Shown: one piece after another, positions 25,106 through 34,748 of the stretch
Position numbering within the stretch: the first letter of the stretch is position 1
Layout of the letters: each line of letters starts with the position of its first letter
Source of the DNA: Marinifilum caeruleilacunae
GTDB lineage: Bacteria > Bacteroidota > Bacteroidia > Bacteroidales > Marinifilaceae
DNA: 64,000 nucleotides
Reading direction: 5' to 3'
Assembly (NCBI RefSeq): GCF_013141825.1
Contig: NZ_RZNH01000001.1
Location: 186,001-250,000 of the forward strand
The notes under the pieces: generated by a model
Told to the model about the DNA's origin: nothing
What the model saw: only the letters and a program-made list of their open reading frames with translations
Databases searched by the model: none
Translations under genes and position numbers: made by a program

Positions 25106-26320
25106 TTATCGGTTAAATATTAAACTTGTTATAAATCCATAAATTCCTGTACATGCAATCCATACTACGGGAATGAATTGGAATTCTTGTTTGCGATATC
25201 GAATAATAAATACAAAAATCAATGCCAATAAAAAGTTGGTGACCAGAACCAGGTAAGATCCAAAATGTATAATTGGCTTAATATATTTTGTATTTCCGCT
25301 TGTAAATCCTACTGCAAATGGCAGGAAATATTTACTGTAGTTTGTTCCCACAGCCTGGCCTTCGATGAGAGTTCTATCTGCAATTTCTTTTGTATCTGCA
25401 TGAAGCGCCATCACCTCTTTACCTCTGCTGGAAACTACATTTACATTCCAATACAAAGGATTGGCCATTATCATCATTTGATCTCTGTCAACATCATAAT
25501 TGGGAGTTGGAATTTCCTGTAACTTATAGGAATCAGTAGTAATTAAATGTAGTTTCTTATTGGCATCAAACACAAAAGCATAGAAGCTTCTATCATCAGG
25601 TTCCATGGTAAGTATATACTCCGGCACAATTTCGGATGGCAAGGGCACTTTTTTAAGGAAAGGCATACTGTTTACCATTTTTAGATGAAAAATCTGATTC
25701 ATGTTATCGATGATAAAATAACCTTCATCATATGCTTTTCGCGTTGATGGATTACCTGCAGCCATTTTTGCAGGAAACTGAAAACCTCTTTTTACAAAGT
25801 GGTGGTTAAACTTCTCGCTTTTTTCTGTGTTAATTTCATTGGTTTCCGGATTGATGAACTCTATTTTATCCCTTAAACGAAATACATCGCCCGGCATTTC
25901 AATTCTTACTCGTCCCGACATCGATTCAAAAAGAGTGTACAAAGGAATGTGAGGTTTGTTTTTATCGGCTGGTTTTACTCTAAAAAAGAATTTTTTGGAA
26001 TTTACAATTCTTGGATTGATATCTATTCCATCAATACTTTTTGGCATTCGTCCATCGGCAAATAGCTGGGTTGAATAAAACATGGGCAAAATGCTATCGA
26101 ATTCCAATTCAGAATATACTCGATTGGTTTTAATGTTTTTTCGAATCAAGTGCCCCTCTTTTTCATCAAACTCAATGGCGCAAAAGGCTTTATCGATAGA
26201 ACTATAGTAAGTAAAAATGTTAGGAGATGCTATATCGGTAACCAGGTGGTAAGATTTTGGCAACAACCAGGCCAGGAGCAAACTTCCTAAAATGATGATT
26301 AAATATTTAATATTTTTCAT
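25106..26320 (-). CDS. DUF4857-like inner-membrane protein
   Basis: An ATG at 26356 is in frame, but ATG at 26320 (MKNIKYLIIILGSLLLAWLLP) is preferred because it gives a clean membrane helix at the N-terminus; the product is then 404 residues. A long periplasmic domain of about 300 residues follows, with beta-rich, propeller-like repeats (ILTMEPDDRSFYAFVFDANKK). Three C-terminal membrane helices close it. The sequence matches my memory of DUF4857, a Bacteroidota family of unknown function. With the ABC ATPase and permease it probably forms an inner-membrane complex. Confidence 0.72.
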   Translation of the reverse strand: MKNIKYLIIILGSLLLAWLLPKSYHLVTDIASPNIFTYYSSIDKAFCAIEFDEKEGHLIRKNIKTNRVYSELEFDSILPMFYSTQLFADGRMPKSIDGIDINPRIVNSKKFFFRVKPADKNKPHIPLYTLFESMSGRVRIEMPGDVFRLRDKIEFINPETNEINTEKSEKFNHHFVKRGFQFPAKMAAGNPSTRKAYDEGYFIIDNMNQIFHLKMVNSMPFLKKVPLPSEIVPEYILTMEPDDRSFYAFVFDANKKLHLITTDSYKLQEIPTPNYDVDRDQMMIMANPLYWNVNVVSSRGKEVMALHADTKEIADRTLIEGQAVGTNYSKYFLPFAVGFTSGNTKYIKPIIHFGSYLVLVTNFLLALIFVFIIRYRKQEFQFIPVVWIACTGIYGFITSLIFNR

Positions 26321-26339
26321 GTCAAATAAATCGAATAAA

Positions 26340-27011
26340 TTAATCCTGTATTCCAACTTTTAATCGTTGAACAGAAAAATAGCCGAATGGCAATACATAA
26401 AATGGAATCAATAGAACAGCCAGAATGATTAGGCCATAAGCTCCTGGAAAATCAGTTAGAAAACACAATTGCAGTGTACCAAACATGATTAATGCGTTAA
26501 AAATCCTACGTTTCCAGGTAGGTTCAAGGCAAATCCAGGACATAAAGGTATAAGCCGTGATTCCAGCAACATACCAAGGCAATATTGTATAAATGATGCT
26601 TGAAATGATCTCTTTTGGAAAATAGATTCCGGCAAATGCCAAAACGATGGCAACATGTAAAACAAAAATGATTGTTAAAGCCAAAAGTCCAAATCCCAGC
26701 ATTGAGAATACAATTTTCTTATTAGGAAGCGGTAAGTGTAAGCTCAGTTTTATTCTTTTCTGAATCATTTCAGGCACAAATTGTGCCAATGCCAAACAGA
26801 AACCTGTTGCCAATGGAAAGTACTTTAAATCGCGAAACAGAAACTGATCTCTGTTTACAATTACGTCCCATAAATGTTCTAATCCTACCAGTCTGAACGA
26901 TCTTCCTAACTTTAAAAAAATATAGGCCAAAAGAGCAAGTCCAACTGCAAAAGCGCCAATTGCAAACCATTTGGTCTTTTTCCATTCTTTAAATAATAAT
27001 GCATTTGTCAT
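26340..27011 (-). CDS. ABC-2-like permease subunit
   Basis: This 223-residue protein has about six membrane helices (around 15-33, 63-80, 98-125, 130-157, 165-182 and 190-213). The cytoplasmic start MTNALLFKEWKKTKW, with the acidic-Trp coupling helix, is typical for ABC-2 and NosY-like permeases. It begins 4 bp after the ABC ATPase gene ends and is its obvious partner. No substrate-binding lipoprotein of an importer type is present, so export, or energy transduction to the DUF4857-like protein, is as likely as import. Confidence 0.8.
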   Translation of the reverse strand: MTNALLFKEWKKTKWFAIGAFAVGLALLAYIFLKLGRSFRLVGLEHLWDVIVNRDQFLFRDLKYFPLATGFCLALAQFVPEMIQKRIKLSLHLPLPNKKIVFSMLGFGLLALTIIFVLHVAIVLAFAGIYFPKEIISSIIYTILPWYVAGITAYTFMSWICLEPTWKRRIFNALIMFGTLQLCFLTDFPGAYGLIILAVLLIPFYVLPFGYFSVQRLKVGIQD

Positions 27012-27015
27012 TTCT

Positions 27016-27903
27016 CTAATATTTACCTGTTAATCCAATAAATGCCTCTTCCAAACTCAAATTTTCTTCCAGTATTTCACTGGCAGACACATTGTATTTT
27101 GCGAATAAATTCTGCAATTCAGTTTTGCCTAATAAGGAGTAAACTTCGGTGTTTCCTTTTATGGTTACCGGGTTATAGATGTCGCTAATTTCATCTATAT
27201 AACCAGGATTAGAGCAAGTAAACTTGTATCGTTTAAACGATTCCAACAATTCATTTACAGGCTTCTGCATTACAATTCTACCATAATCCATAATCAAACA
27301 ATCGTCGATTAAACGCTCCATATCCTGTATGATATGGGAAGTGACAAATACCGTTTTATTTTCGGCTTTGGCATATTCGCTTAAATAGTCAACAAAAAGC
27401 ATTCGGTAACCCGGATCAAGCCCCATCGAAAAATCGTCCAGAATTAACAGCTCAGGATCCTGAGCAAGTATCAAACCCAATGCTACCTGCGATCTTTGTC
27501 CACAAGACATTCTCGAAATTTTTTGTTTCGGATCAATCTTTAAAAGTTTCATCAACTCGTAGTATGCTTCTTTTCTCCAATTCGGATAGAATGCCGAATA
27601 GAATTTTTCGATTTCCGAAATATTCATAAATGAATACTGAACATGGCCTTCGATCAATAATCCTACCTTTCTTTTTGTTTCTGGTGAAAGATTGGCCGAG
27701 CTTTCGCCAAACATTAAACATTCACCGCTACGAGGTTTTAAATAGCCATTTAAAATGTTAATCGTTGTAGTTTTTCCGGTTCCATTTTTACCCAATAAAC
27801 CCAGAATTCTACCTTGTGGAATTTCAAAATTCAAATTCTCATAAATACAGCGTTTGCCGTAATAGTGAGTCAAATTTTTACATTCAACAATAGCTTGTTG
27901 CAT
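27016..27903 (-). CDS. ABC transporter ATP-binding protein
   Basis: The 295-residue ATPase has Walker A GKNGTGKT at 38-45, a BcrA-like IEG segment at 84-86, the signature written as MSCGQ (132-136) in place of LSGGQ, Walker B LLILD (152-156) and the switch His190. Asp157 stands where the catalytic Glu normally is (DDF instead of DEP). The order and type match ABC-2 exporters rather than metal importers. It lies between the outer-membrane barrel gene (10 bp) and the permease (4 bp). Confidence 0.93.
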   Translation of the reverse strand: MQQAIVECKNLTHYYGKRCIYENLNFEIPQGRILGLLGKNGTGKTTTINILNGYLKPRSGECLMFGESSANLSPETKRKVGLLIEGHVQYSFMNISEIEKFYSAFYPNWRKEAYYELMKLLKIDPKQKISRMSCGQRSQVALGLILAQDPELLILDDFSMGLDPGYRMLFVDYLSEYAKAENKTVFVTSHIIQDMERLIDDCLIMDYGRIVMQKPVNELLESFKRYKFTCSNPGYIDEISDIYNPVTIKGNTEVYSLLGKTELQNLFAKYNVSASEILEENLSLEEAFIGLTGKY

Positions 27904-27913
27904 AATTGTTATT

Positions 27914-29431
27914 TTATAGTGTTAATCCAATTGCCAAATTAAATCCATATTGCGATTTCGATCCGCTAATGATCATTTGATTATATTCTAATCTGGTATA
28001 AAGTCCGTATGATTTTTTTGTACCTATATCATATCGAATATCCGTTCCCAGAATCAATTTATCTGCACTTAAGAATTTGTAATTTGGAGTAATGAGTCCT
28101 TCGTTTGCTCCCTCAGATGCTACATTTGTAGTTATTAGGTCGCTATTTAAACAGTAGTTTGCCAATGAAAATAATTTCAGATTTAAACTTGATTTTTTTA
28201 GAACAAACCTTTTCCCAAGTCCTAAATTTAAATTTAAGTGGTTTAGTTCTTGCAATGGTTTTTGCCCTGTTAAAATCCATCGCTCCTCGTTTGAGTATGA
28301 ATAATTTACATTTAAATGATAAAAAGTACTTCGGTGTTCTTTCTTGTAAAACAAAATACCATCTATACCTAACTTAAATTTATCAGCCGTATATTTTTGA
28401 GTCACATTTATAAGCTTAAAGTCTTTGTAAGAATGATCGAATCCTTTTTGACTTAAATATTTAAAATATGACTTTAGTTTTAAGAACCTTCCGTTAGGTT
28501 TGAACAATCTTCCAAGACTTAGATTCAAAGTTTTGGAGTTCATATGATTTATTTTGTATAAAATATCAGCCAGTTCCAATTCAGATTTTTGATAAGATAC
28601 AGAGCTGAAAAAACCTTTATCGTCAACAGGAATTAACTGAGTGCCAATCTCATAAGATTTAAGTTCATATGTATTATACTTGGGGTCATTAGATTTAACA
28701 GGAGTAGAAAATTCTTTATCACTTACTCCCATCCCTCTTAAATAATATATTTTAATTCCTGCTCCTGTTTTATAAACATCTATGTCCTGATCTTGCTGAT
28801 AATCGGCAAAACTAAAATTGGCACCAATTTTATACTTTTTGCTTATTTTTTTTAGCACCCCAATATTAATAGTTACATCAGAAACAGTAGACTTTGGTCT
28901 GGGATCTAATTTTCGGTACTCCTCTGTTGCTTTATATTTGCCTTGAATGCCAATCGTATAATTTTCACTTTCGTAATTATAGATTCCTTCGAAATAATAA
29001 TGCTCTTTATAAGATTTTCCTCCTATCGTATCTGCAACTATAAACGGGTATAACCTGTAATAATCACTTACTGTATTCCATTTAATATTTTCTGTATGGC
29101 TTTTTATATATTTTGCTCGCCCAAAAACAGAGCTTTGTTTTCTTTTTTTAAACGAATAAGCATCAAAATTTATCGCAGAATTTTTGTCTCCTAATTCGAT
29201 AATGTATAATCCATTCGATTTATTTTCTTGCAATGAGAGAGAAATATCAGAAAAAGACTTATCGTATTTATGACTCAACATTGCTGGATTTCTCCAAATT
29301 TCTGACTGGTTATTAATTAGTTCTTTTTCAAAATCAACGGCATTAGCATTTCTATTTTGAGTAAATGCAAAGGCTGCTGAATTGATAATAACAACAACAC
29401 CAAGAATATATTTTACTATGAATGAACGCAT
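27914..29431 (-). CDS. Outer-membrane beta-barrel protein (DUF6850-like)
   Basis: This 505-residue protein has a signal peptide (residues 1-24) and alternating amphipathic strands with aromatic girdles throughout (YYRLYPFIVADT, FYHLNVNYSYSNEERW, KSYGLYTRLEYNQM). It ends in an outer-membrane-type terminal strand (SQYGFNLAIGLTL). It resembles the DUF6850 barrel family of Bacteroidota, which has no known function. No plug domain is present. Being between the DUF4876-like lipoprotein and the ABC genes, it may form a second outer-membrane component of the same system. Confidence 0.75.
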   Translation of the reverse strand: MRSFIVKYILGVVVIINSAAFAFTQNRNANAVDFEKELINNQSEIWRNPAMLSHKYDKSFSDISLSLQENKSNGLYIIELGDKNSAINFDAYSFKKRKQSSVFGRAKYIKSHTENIKWNTVSDYYRLYPFIVADTIGGKSYKEHYYFEGIYNYESENYTIGIQGKYKATEEYRKLDPRPKSTVSDVTINIGVLKKISKKYKIGANFSFADYQQDQDIDVYKTGAGIKIYYLRGMGVSDKEFSTPVKSNDPKYNTYELKSYEIGTQLIPVDDKGFFSSVSYQKSELELADILYKINHMNSKTLNLSLGRLFKPNGRFLKLKSYFKYLSQKGFDHSYKDFKLINVTQKYTADKFKLGIDGILFYKKEHRSTFYHLNVNYSYSNEERWILTGQKPLQELNHLNLNLGLGKRFVLKKSSLNLKLFSLANYCLNSDLITTNVASEGANEGLITPNYKFLSADKLILGTDIRYDIGTKKSYGLYTRLEYNQMIISGSKSQYGFNLAIGLTL

Positions 29432-29512
29432 TATATTAACAACAATTAGACTCTACAAAATTTAAATAAGATCCGAAGAATTTATTTCCACGGATCTTAA
29501 TAATTAATTTTA

Positions 29513-30751
29513 TTATTCAGTTTCAATTACACCTGGAGAAGGCATCGCAGTTGGGATAAAATCTACAGCTGAATTATTGGTATCCATTAAAACAACTCTA
29601 CCATCGGCTTCTACATAGCTAACTTTACGTTTTACCGATTTACCATAGCGTGTATCATCACCATCACCACTATGAGTCCAGGTTAAATCCAAAGTTGGCG
29701 ACATTGCTTTCCATTGATACTCTGATGGAGTACTACATCCTACTGCATCAATAATTGCATCATTTGGAACTTCCCATGCATCATTGTCCATATCGAAAAC
29801 CAAATCTCCGAACACGAATTTATAGTCATAATGGTATGCATAATCGCTTGTAAAAGCTTCAGGTGTTACGTCATTCATTCTAAACAGAATATAAGAGTTA
29901 TAACCTCTGTTATGTAGATGCCAAACTGATGTTGAAGCGGAGACCATTTTAATCATATTAGGAACTTCAGGAACATCTACATCAATATCAGCACCATCGA
30001 ACCACTCAAAGTCTGATCCTGATAAATCAAATGAATTTGCGTTATCAGAAATGTGGTTAATAGCTATATCAGAAATTAAAATAGATTCTCCTGGTTGTAC
30101 AGGATAGTCTGTGCCATTTCCAGGTATTCTATATACAGCTCTAACAGGTGTAAATTCATTTCTGTTATCAGGAGATAAATCTACTAGTTTATCAACTGTC
30201 TGAAATTCTGTCTCTCCAATACACAGACCATCAGCATAAAGTACTTTTGAAGTGTTATTATACAATTCGAAATACTGATCTCCTTCTAAATATGGATCTC
30301 CTTCAGGAGTTTTGGTATCAGCAAAGAAAATTTCAGATATTACGAAATCAGATTTTGAACTGTAAACAAATAAATCTATATCAAGGCCAAATTCTCCACC
30401 TTCAATACTTACATTTTCTTTAAGACCTCTTATTGCACCGTGCATTAAAGTCTTGTTGCCATCTGCATTAACTGCATAATAATCAATTTCACCAGCAATT
30501 AGAAAATTGTAGATTCCCTCTTCCAGATCAATTGCAGGATATTCGAAACCATTTAATTCCATTACAATTTCTTCTCCCGAATTCACATTAGTAACGGTCA
30601 AATCTCCAAAATAGAAAGATGAGGTTTCAATATCATCGGGAGTATTTAACTGAATTGTTAAATATGATACAGGTATTTCATTATCATCATCGCTACAAGA
30701 GAATAGCGATACCACCATTAAAAGGCTTAAGCCAAATATCAGCTTTTTCAT
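29513..30751 (-). CDS. DUF4876-like lipoprotein
   Basis: This 412-residue lipoprotein has a signal ending SLFSC (Cys19) followed by the acidic segment SDDDNE that in Bacteroidota often marks surface export. An Ig-like first domain (YLTIQLNTPDD, GFEYPAIDLEEGIYNFLIAGE) is followed by a lamin-tail-like portion (FVISEIFFADTKTPEGDPY, EGDQYFELYNNTSKVLYADG). It fits the DUF4876 family from memory. It comes 11 bp after the TonB receptor and is probably its surface lipoprotein partner, comparable in position to SusD, BtuG or XusB but unrelated in sequence. Confidence 0.78.
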   Translation of the reverse strand: MKKLIFGLSLLMVVSLFSCSDDDNEIPVSYLTIQLNTPDDIETSSFYFGDLTVTNVNSGEEIVMELNGFEYPAIDLEEGIYNFLIAGEIDYYAVNADGNKTLMHGAIRGLKENVSIEGGEFGLDIDLFVYSSKSDFVISEIFFADTKTPEGDPYLEGDQYFELYNNTSKVLYADGLCIGETEFQTVDKLVDLSPDNRNEFTPVRAVYRIPGNGTDYPVQPGESILISDIAINHISDNANSFDLSGSDFEWFDGADIDVDVPEVPNMIKMVSASTSVWHLHNRGYNSYILFRMNDVTPEAFTSDYAYHYDYKFVFGDLVFDMDNDAWEVPNDAIIDAVGCSTPSEYQWKAMSPTLDLTWTHSGDGDDTRYGKSVKRKVSYVEADGRVVLMDTNNSAVDFIPTAMPSPGVIETE

Positions 30752-30762
30752 TTTTAGTTATA

Positions 30763-33516
30763 TTATAGATTAATATTAAGTTCCATACCAAAATATGGAT
30801 TTGAAATTCTTCTCACATGTAATCCGTCTTCAGTTGTATAGCTAGGGTGATAATCGAGTATGCTATTCACATAAAAAGACAATTTCATATACTCACCTAT
30901 TTCTTTGGAAACAGTTAAGTTAATATCAATACCAATTGGAGTTCTTTTGGTATCAAACTCATTAGAGCTAGGTTCATCGTATAAAAACCTTAGAACAGGA
31001 TCTGTAGTATCAGATTCATCATACTTAAAAAAGTTGCCTGATTTATCCATATAAGAATCAGGCATACCATTATGAGGATTGCGTTTATTCTTATAATACC
31101 ACATACATTGTATTGAAGTTGAAAAAATCAATCCAAATTCCTTTATATGTGTATCTGCCCTAAAATTGGTATTAAATTGTTCATATTCTTTACCTAGGTC
31201 CCAATTGTAAAGACCTACATATGGATATAGACCGACATCAATATATTTCTGAGGTCTTTTATAGGTAGGTTGACTTAAATCGTATTTAGCTTTCATCCAG
31301 GCACCATTAAGCGAAATTCTAGATTTTAATGCTTTAATTTGTCCAAAATCAATTTGATATTCGAAACCTTGCTTTGTTTCTTTGGCACCATTGATATTTT
31401 GGTTATAAAACATGAAATCTTTCTTGTCTTCAAACTCAAACATATCAACCGTTGGCGGTTCATTTATATCTTTTGGCTGAGGTCCTGAACTAATGTCATA
31501 TAATTTATAATCCATTACAGCAACACGACTTAAATTCTTATATCCATTTTTTAATTCTTCGCGATATGCATTTAAATATGCACGAATTTTACCAAGCCTA
31601 ATATTTAAGCCTAATTCAAACTTCTCATTTCTTATTGGGTCTAATTCATAATTAACAGGATCAACAATTTTTGTTTTATAATGCACCTGTCTCAAATTTT
31701 CATTCTGTGAATAATAAGTCAATTGTACTTTATCAAAATATTGTACATCGGGATACAAATGAGACAATCCAGGAAATTTAGAGTGCATACCATACCCCCC
31801 AATAAACTCTAGGTTTACATCTTGATTCCAAATATTAATTTCCGGTAACTTCCAATTTAAATTAATGCGTGGATCGAAATAAAATTTATCGGATATTTTG
31901 TATGCTGAATTGACATTAAGTGCCCTATTTGCTCTTACTCCACCTTTAAATATAATGGTGTGTAGTGATATTGGCAGAACTATTTTATCTTCGAAATAAA
32001 CTGCTATTTTTTGCATGGAAGGAATATCCTTTGATGCTCTCGGTCGACCTACTCCAGCATACAGTGGTCTGGTTTCATCATATACCTCTCCATCCCCAAA
32101 ATTTTTACTGTAATTCCAATTTGCACCTAAAAGAATATTGTGATTTAAATTAAAAGTCTTTGCAACTAAATAACTGGAAATATCAGATGATATATAAACA
32201 GGTTTACCATCGAGTTTTAAATGTCCCATGTAGGAACCTGGTAAATAAGTGCCGTAAAATTCACCTTCTTCTCTATTTGTATATACCGGAGTTCTATTTC
32301 CAGCAACAGGTTCTGTTAAATTTTTTTCATTTTGGGTGTAACTGGCATTTACCAATACATCGAGATTTTTGAACCATGAGGAAGTGTTATTTGAGATGTT
32401 TAGTGATGATCCAAATACAATCTTATTGTATTTGCTATCATAAACCGACTCTTGTACATCAATTTCAGGGTCTGTCTTACTCTCATCAAAAGATCCAGTA
32501 TAATCGAAGTTTGAATGAAATGTTATAGAGTTCTTAGCTTCTTTTTTGTATTCGAAACGTATCGATCCTGTTATTCTACTGTAATTAACCTTAGGATTCC
32601 TTGCATCCGCTTTATAATCCAAAAAGTCCAAATCCATATTTAAACGACTATCATCATTTAAATCAATCCCTTTACCTACAGAAAATAATTTTGAGCCAGG
32701 ATCTGACTTTATTCTTGCATAAAAAGGTTTTGCTTTGTATGAACGCTTGATATTAACCAATCCACTTGTCAAGTCTCCATATTTTACTGATGGAATACCT
32801 CTTACAATTTCTACCGATTCAATATTATCAGTCGAAATCAAGCGCATATCTATCCCTTTTCCTGTTGTATTTCTATTTGCAATATAGCTTCCATTTCCAT
32901 CGGTAATATTCTGTAATTCTGCATCATTTGATAAAGTATGTCCATCGATTACAAAGGCAGTTCCAAAGGAGGTGTTATAGTCATAGTCATAATCATTTGC
33001 TTCGAGAGGTTCACGCAATGATATCAACTGCATGCTAGTCATTTTATTTTTAACTGTAACACCGCCAGGCAATAATTCCAATATATCTGCAAAACTAGAA
33101 GGCTGTAAGTGTCTTAGTGCATCTTTTTTAATGGTCGATGATGTTCCATTCACTCGAGATTCTTCCGCAATTACAGTTACTTCGTTGAGTCCTTGTGTTT
33201 CCACTTCCATACTTATTTGGAAGTTTTTTATTCCTGAGCGAAGAGTAATTTTCTGTTCAATTGTTTTGTATCCCAAACAGGAAACATATAATATATAATC
33301 TCCAGCTTGTACATTTTCTATTGTAAACTCACCATTATTATTGGTAACCGACCACTTATGCACTTCCTTTAAAACAACAGTTGCCAATTCAACTGGTATT
33401 TCAGATTCAGCAACAATAACTTTACCACTAAAAGTGATCGTCTCTTGTGCGTATATCGATTTGTTAGTCAATAAAACAGCAAAAACTAAACAGTATGAAA
33501 GTATCTTGAATTTCAT
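30763..33516 (-). CDS. TonB-dependent receptor, first gene of the eight-gene operon
   Basis: This 917-residue receptor has a signal peptide (to about residue 23), a CarboxypepD_reg-like domain (FSGKVIVAESEIPVELATVV), a plug (LPGGVTVKNKM, FVIDGHTLSNDAEL, IESVEIVRGIPSVKYGDLTSG) and a large barrel ending in YFGMELNINL. Its plug carries an Asp/Tyr-rich insert (NDYDYDYN). It imports something bound by the lipoprotein encoded next. No riboswitch is seen in its leader, so its regulation differs from the corrinoid receptor. The substrate is unknown; metal complexes, heme or corrinoids fit the neighbours. Confidence 0.92.
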   Translation of the reverse strand: MKFKILSYCLVFAVLLTNKSIYAQETITFSGKVIVAESEIPVELATVVLKEVHKWSVTNNNGEFTIENVQAGDYILYVSCLGYKTIEQKITLRSGIKNFQISMEVETQGLNEVTVIAEESRVNGTSSTIKKDALRHLQPSSFADILELLPGGVTVKNKMTSMQLISLREPLEANDYDYDYNTSFGTAFVIDGHTLSNDAELQNITDGNGSYIANRNTTGKGIDMRLISTDNIESVEIVRGIPSVKYGDLTSGLVNIKRSYKAKPFYARIKSDPGSKLFSVGKGIDLNDDSRLNMDLDFLDYKADARNPKVNYSRITGSIRFEYKKEAKNSITFHSNFDYTGSFDESKTDPEIDVQESVYDSKYNKIVFGSSLNISNNTSSWFKNLDVLVNASYTQNEKNLTEPVAGNRTPVYTNREEGEFYGTYLPGSYMGHLKLDGKPVYISSDISSYLVAKTFNLNHNILLGANWNYSKNFGDGEVYDETRPLYAGVGRPRASKDIPSMQKIAVYFEDKIVLPISLHTIIFKGGVRANRALNVNSAYKISDKFYFDPRINLNWKLPEINIWNQDVNLEFIGGYGMHSKFPGLSHLYPDVQYFDKVQLTYYSQNENLRQVHYKTKIVDPVNYELDPIRNEKFELGLNIRLGKIRAYLNAYREELKNGYKNLSRVAVMDYKLYDISSGPQPKDINEPPTVDMFEFEDKKDFMFYNQNINGAKETKQGFEYQIDFGQIKALKSRISLNGAWMKAKYDLSQPTYKRPQKYIDVGLYPYVGLYNWDLGKEYEQFNTNFRADTHIKEFGLIFSTSIQCMWYYKNKRNPHNGMPDSYMDKSGNFFKYDESDTTDPVLRFLYDEPSSNEFDTKRTPIGIDINLTVSKEIGEYMKLSFYVNSILDYHPSYTTEDGLHVRRISNPYFGMELNINL

Positions 33517-33612
33517 TGTTTAATATTAATTTTACATTGTTCACGCCACAACTTGTATGGCGCTTGATTTCAGAGATATAAGAAAGCCAAAAAATTCATA
33601 GGGGATTTTCCA

Positions 33613-33643
33613 CAAAAGTATGCGATAGCTTTACTTAACACAA
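33613..33643 (-). promoter_or_regulatory. Promoter of the TonB/ABC/PepSY operon
   Basis: On the minus strand ATTG (ending at 33641) is followed after 20 bases by TACTTTTG at 33620-33613, a match to TAnnTTTG. The start of transcription would be near 33606, giving a 90-base leader. Confidence 0.5.
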
Positions 33644-33777
33644 TCCTCATAATTGGTGATATCATCAAGCTGAAATCATAACATCTTATGAGAACTTTTA
33701 AAAAGGCTTGTAAATTTGATCAGGTAGACTGTTGAAAACAGCAATATATTTGTGTAGAGCTTCACTAGCCGGAATAC

Positions 33778-33811
33778 AAAAAAACCTTACCAGCTAACAT
33801 CTGGTAAGGTT
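33778..33811 (-). terminator. Terminator of the small gene at 33873
   Basis: On the minus strand AACCTTACCAG pairs perfectly with CTGGTAAGGTT around 7 bases and ends in TTTTTTT. It lies 62 bp after the small frame's stop. Confidence 0.85.
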
Positions 33812-33872
33812 CGCAAACTAACAAAATTTAAATTAATAGCTTTTCAGCCTTAATTTAAAAATTATACAACTA

Positions 33873-34013
33873 TCACTTTTTCTTCTGCTTATTCGAATTT
33901 GATTGTTTGGTGCTTCTGGCTTTTTTCATCCAATCTTCTTCGATAAACAACAATCCATTCACCGATTGAACTGTAATCTTGTCGGAATTATCTGTGATTG
34001 ATAAAATTTTCAT
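33873..34013 (-). CDS. Small basic hypothetical protein
   Basis: From ATG 34013 the product has 46 residues (MKILSITDNSDKITVQSVNG), ending in a strongly basic tail of Lys, Arg, Asn and Gln. A start at 34079 would add 22 residues, but the stretch between reads less like protein and A-rich sequence before 34013 suits Bacteroidota initiation. A strong terminator downstream supports a real transcript in this direction. I do not recognise a family. The basic tail may bind nucleic acid. Confidence 0.45.
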   Translation of the reverse strand: MKILSITDNSDKITVQSVNGLLFIEEDWMKKARSTKQSNSNKQKKK

Positions 34014-34280
34014 ATTTCTGTCTATTAAATTGTTAAGGTTCTGTTTGATAAAAGTAATACCAGAAACTTTGACTATCAATCACCATATTTGATGAAATAA
34101 CTACAGGTGAATCATTATTTATTATGATATCATACTCCACAAATAGCTATTAACTTTACTTTATTACCTCCGGCTAATTATGTCATACATCTTGCTTAAA
34201 CGCATATTGATAGAATCTATATGCAAGTTGATATAAAAAGCTATGAACTGCCAGCTTTTTAAATTACATTTGACATCGAA

Positions 34281-34628
34281 ATGAATTTGGTGCAACAACA
34301 CATAAAACACATTACATTAATTGGCATCTGCCTTATCGGTATGCTAATTGTAAATAATGCTCTGTTTACACATTGGCATTCAATGCCTGATGGACAGATG
34401 GTTGTTCACGCCCATCCATTTCATAACAGCACTAATCCTCCTGCCGAGCATGATCATAGCGAGAATGATCTTCAGATTCTTCAGAATATTAGTGTTTTGT
34501 TTTTTATTGGCGCTCTGTTTGTAGCATTTCTTCTCAAGAATGAAGCCAGAGAAACAAATGATACATTAAATGTATCCCATTACAATGTTCTCTGCATTAG
34601 AGATTTTGGCAGGGCTCCGCCACAATAA
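34281..34628 (+). CDS. His-rich small membrane protein
   Basis: This 115-residue protein has a membrane helix near the start (about 10-28), a His-rich loop (HWHSMPDGQMVVHAHPFHN, EHDHSEND) and a second helix at about 70-88. The loop, holding many His, should bind a transition metal such as zinc or copper in the periplasm. Similar small proteins with an HAHPF-type motif precede metal-related TonB receptors in Bacteroidota, as I recall. It lies 181 bp before a TonB receptor on the same strand. A TACATTTG motif at 34265-34272 is unusually near the start codon. Confidence 0.7.
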   Translation: MNLVQQHIKHITLIGICLIGMLIVNNALFTHWHSMPDGQMVVHAHPFHNSTNPPAEHDHSENDLQILQNISVLFFIGALFVAFLLKNEARETNDTLNVSHYNVLCIRDFGRAPPQ

Positions 34629-34748
34629 GCCACATACTTCATTTTTTCCCTTTTCGGGATTCTCACAATTTTATTGTGAACAATTCTGTTTTGTCAAAAC
34701 CATTGGCAGAGCACAATCTGTATGTAAAAATTTATAACAAAAAATATC

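Larger units (their letters stand above)
33517..33872. other. Non-coding interval with operon promoter and small-gene terminator
   Basis: This 356-bp space holds the promoter of the TonB/ABC/PepSY operon (33613-33643) and the terminator of the small gene at 33873. No protein frame, tRNA or riboswitch was recognised in the rest. Confidence 0.6.
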
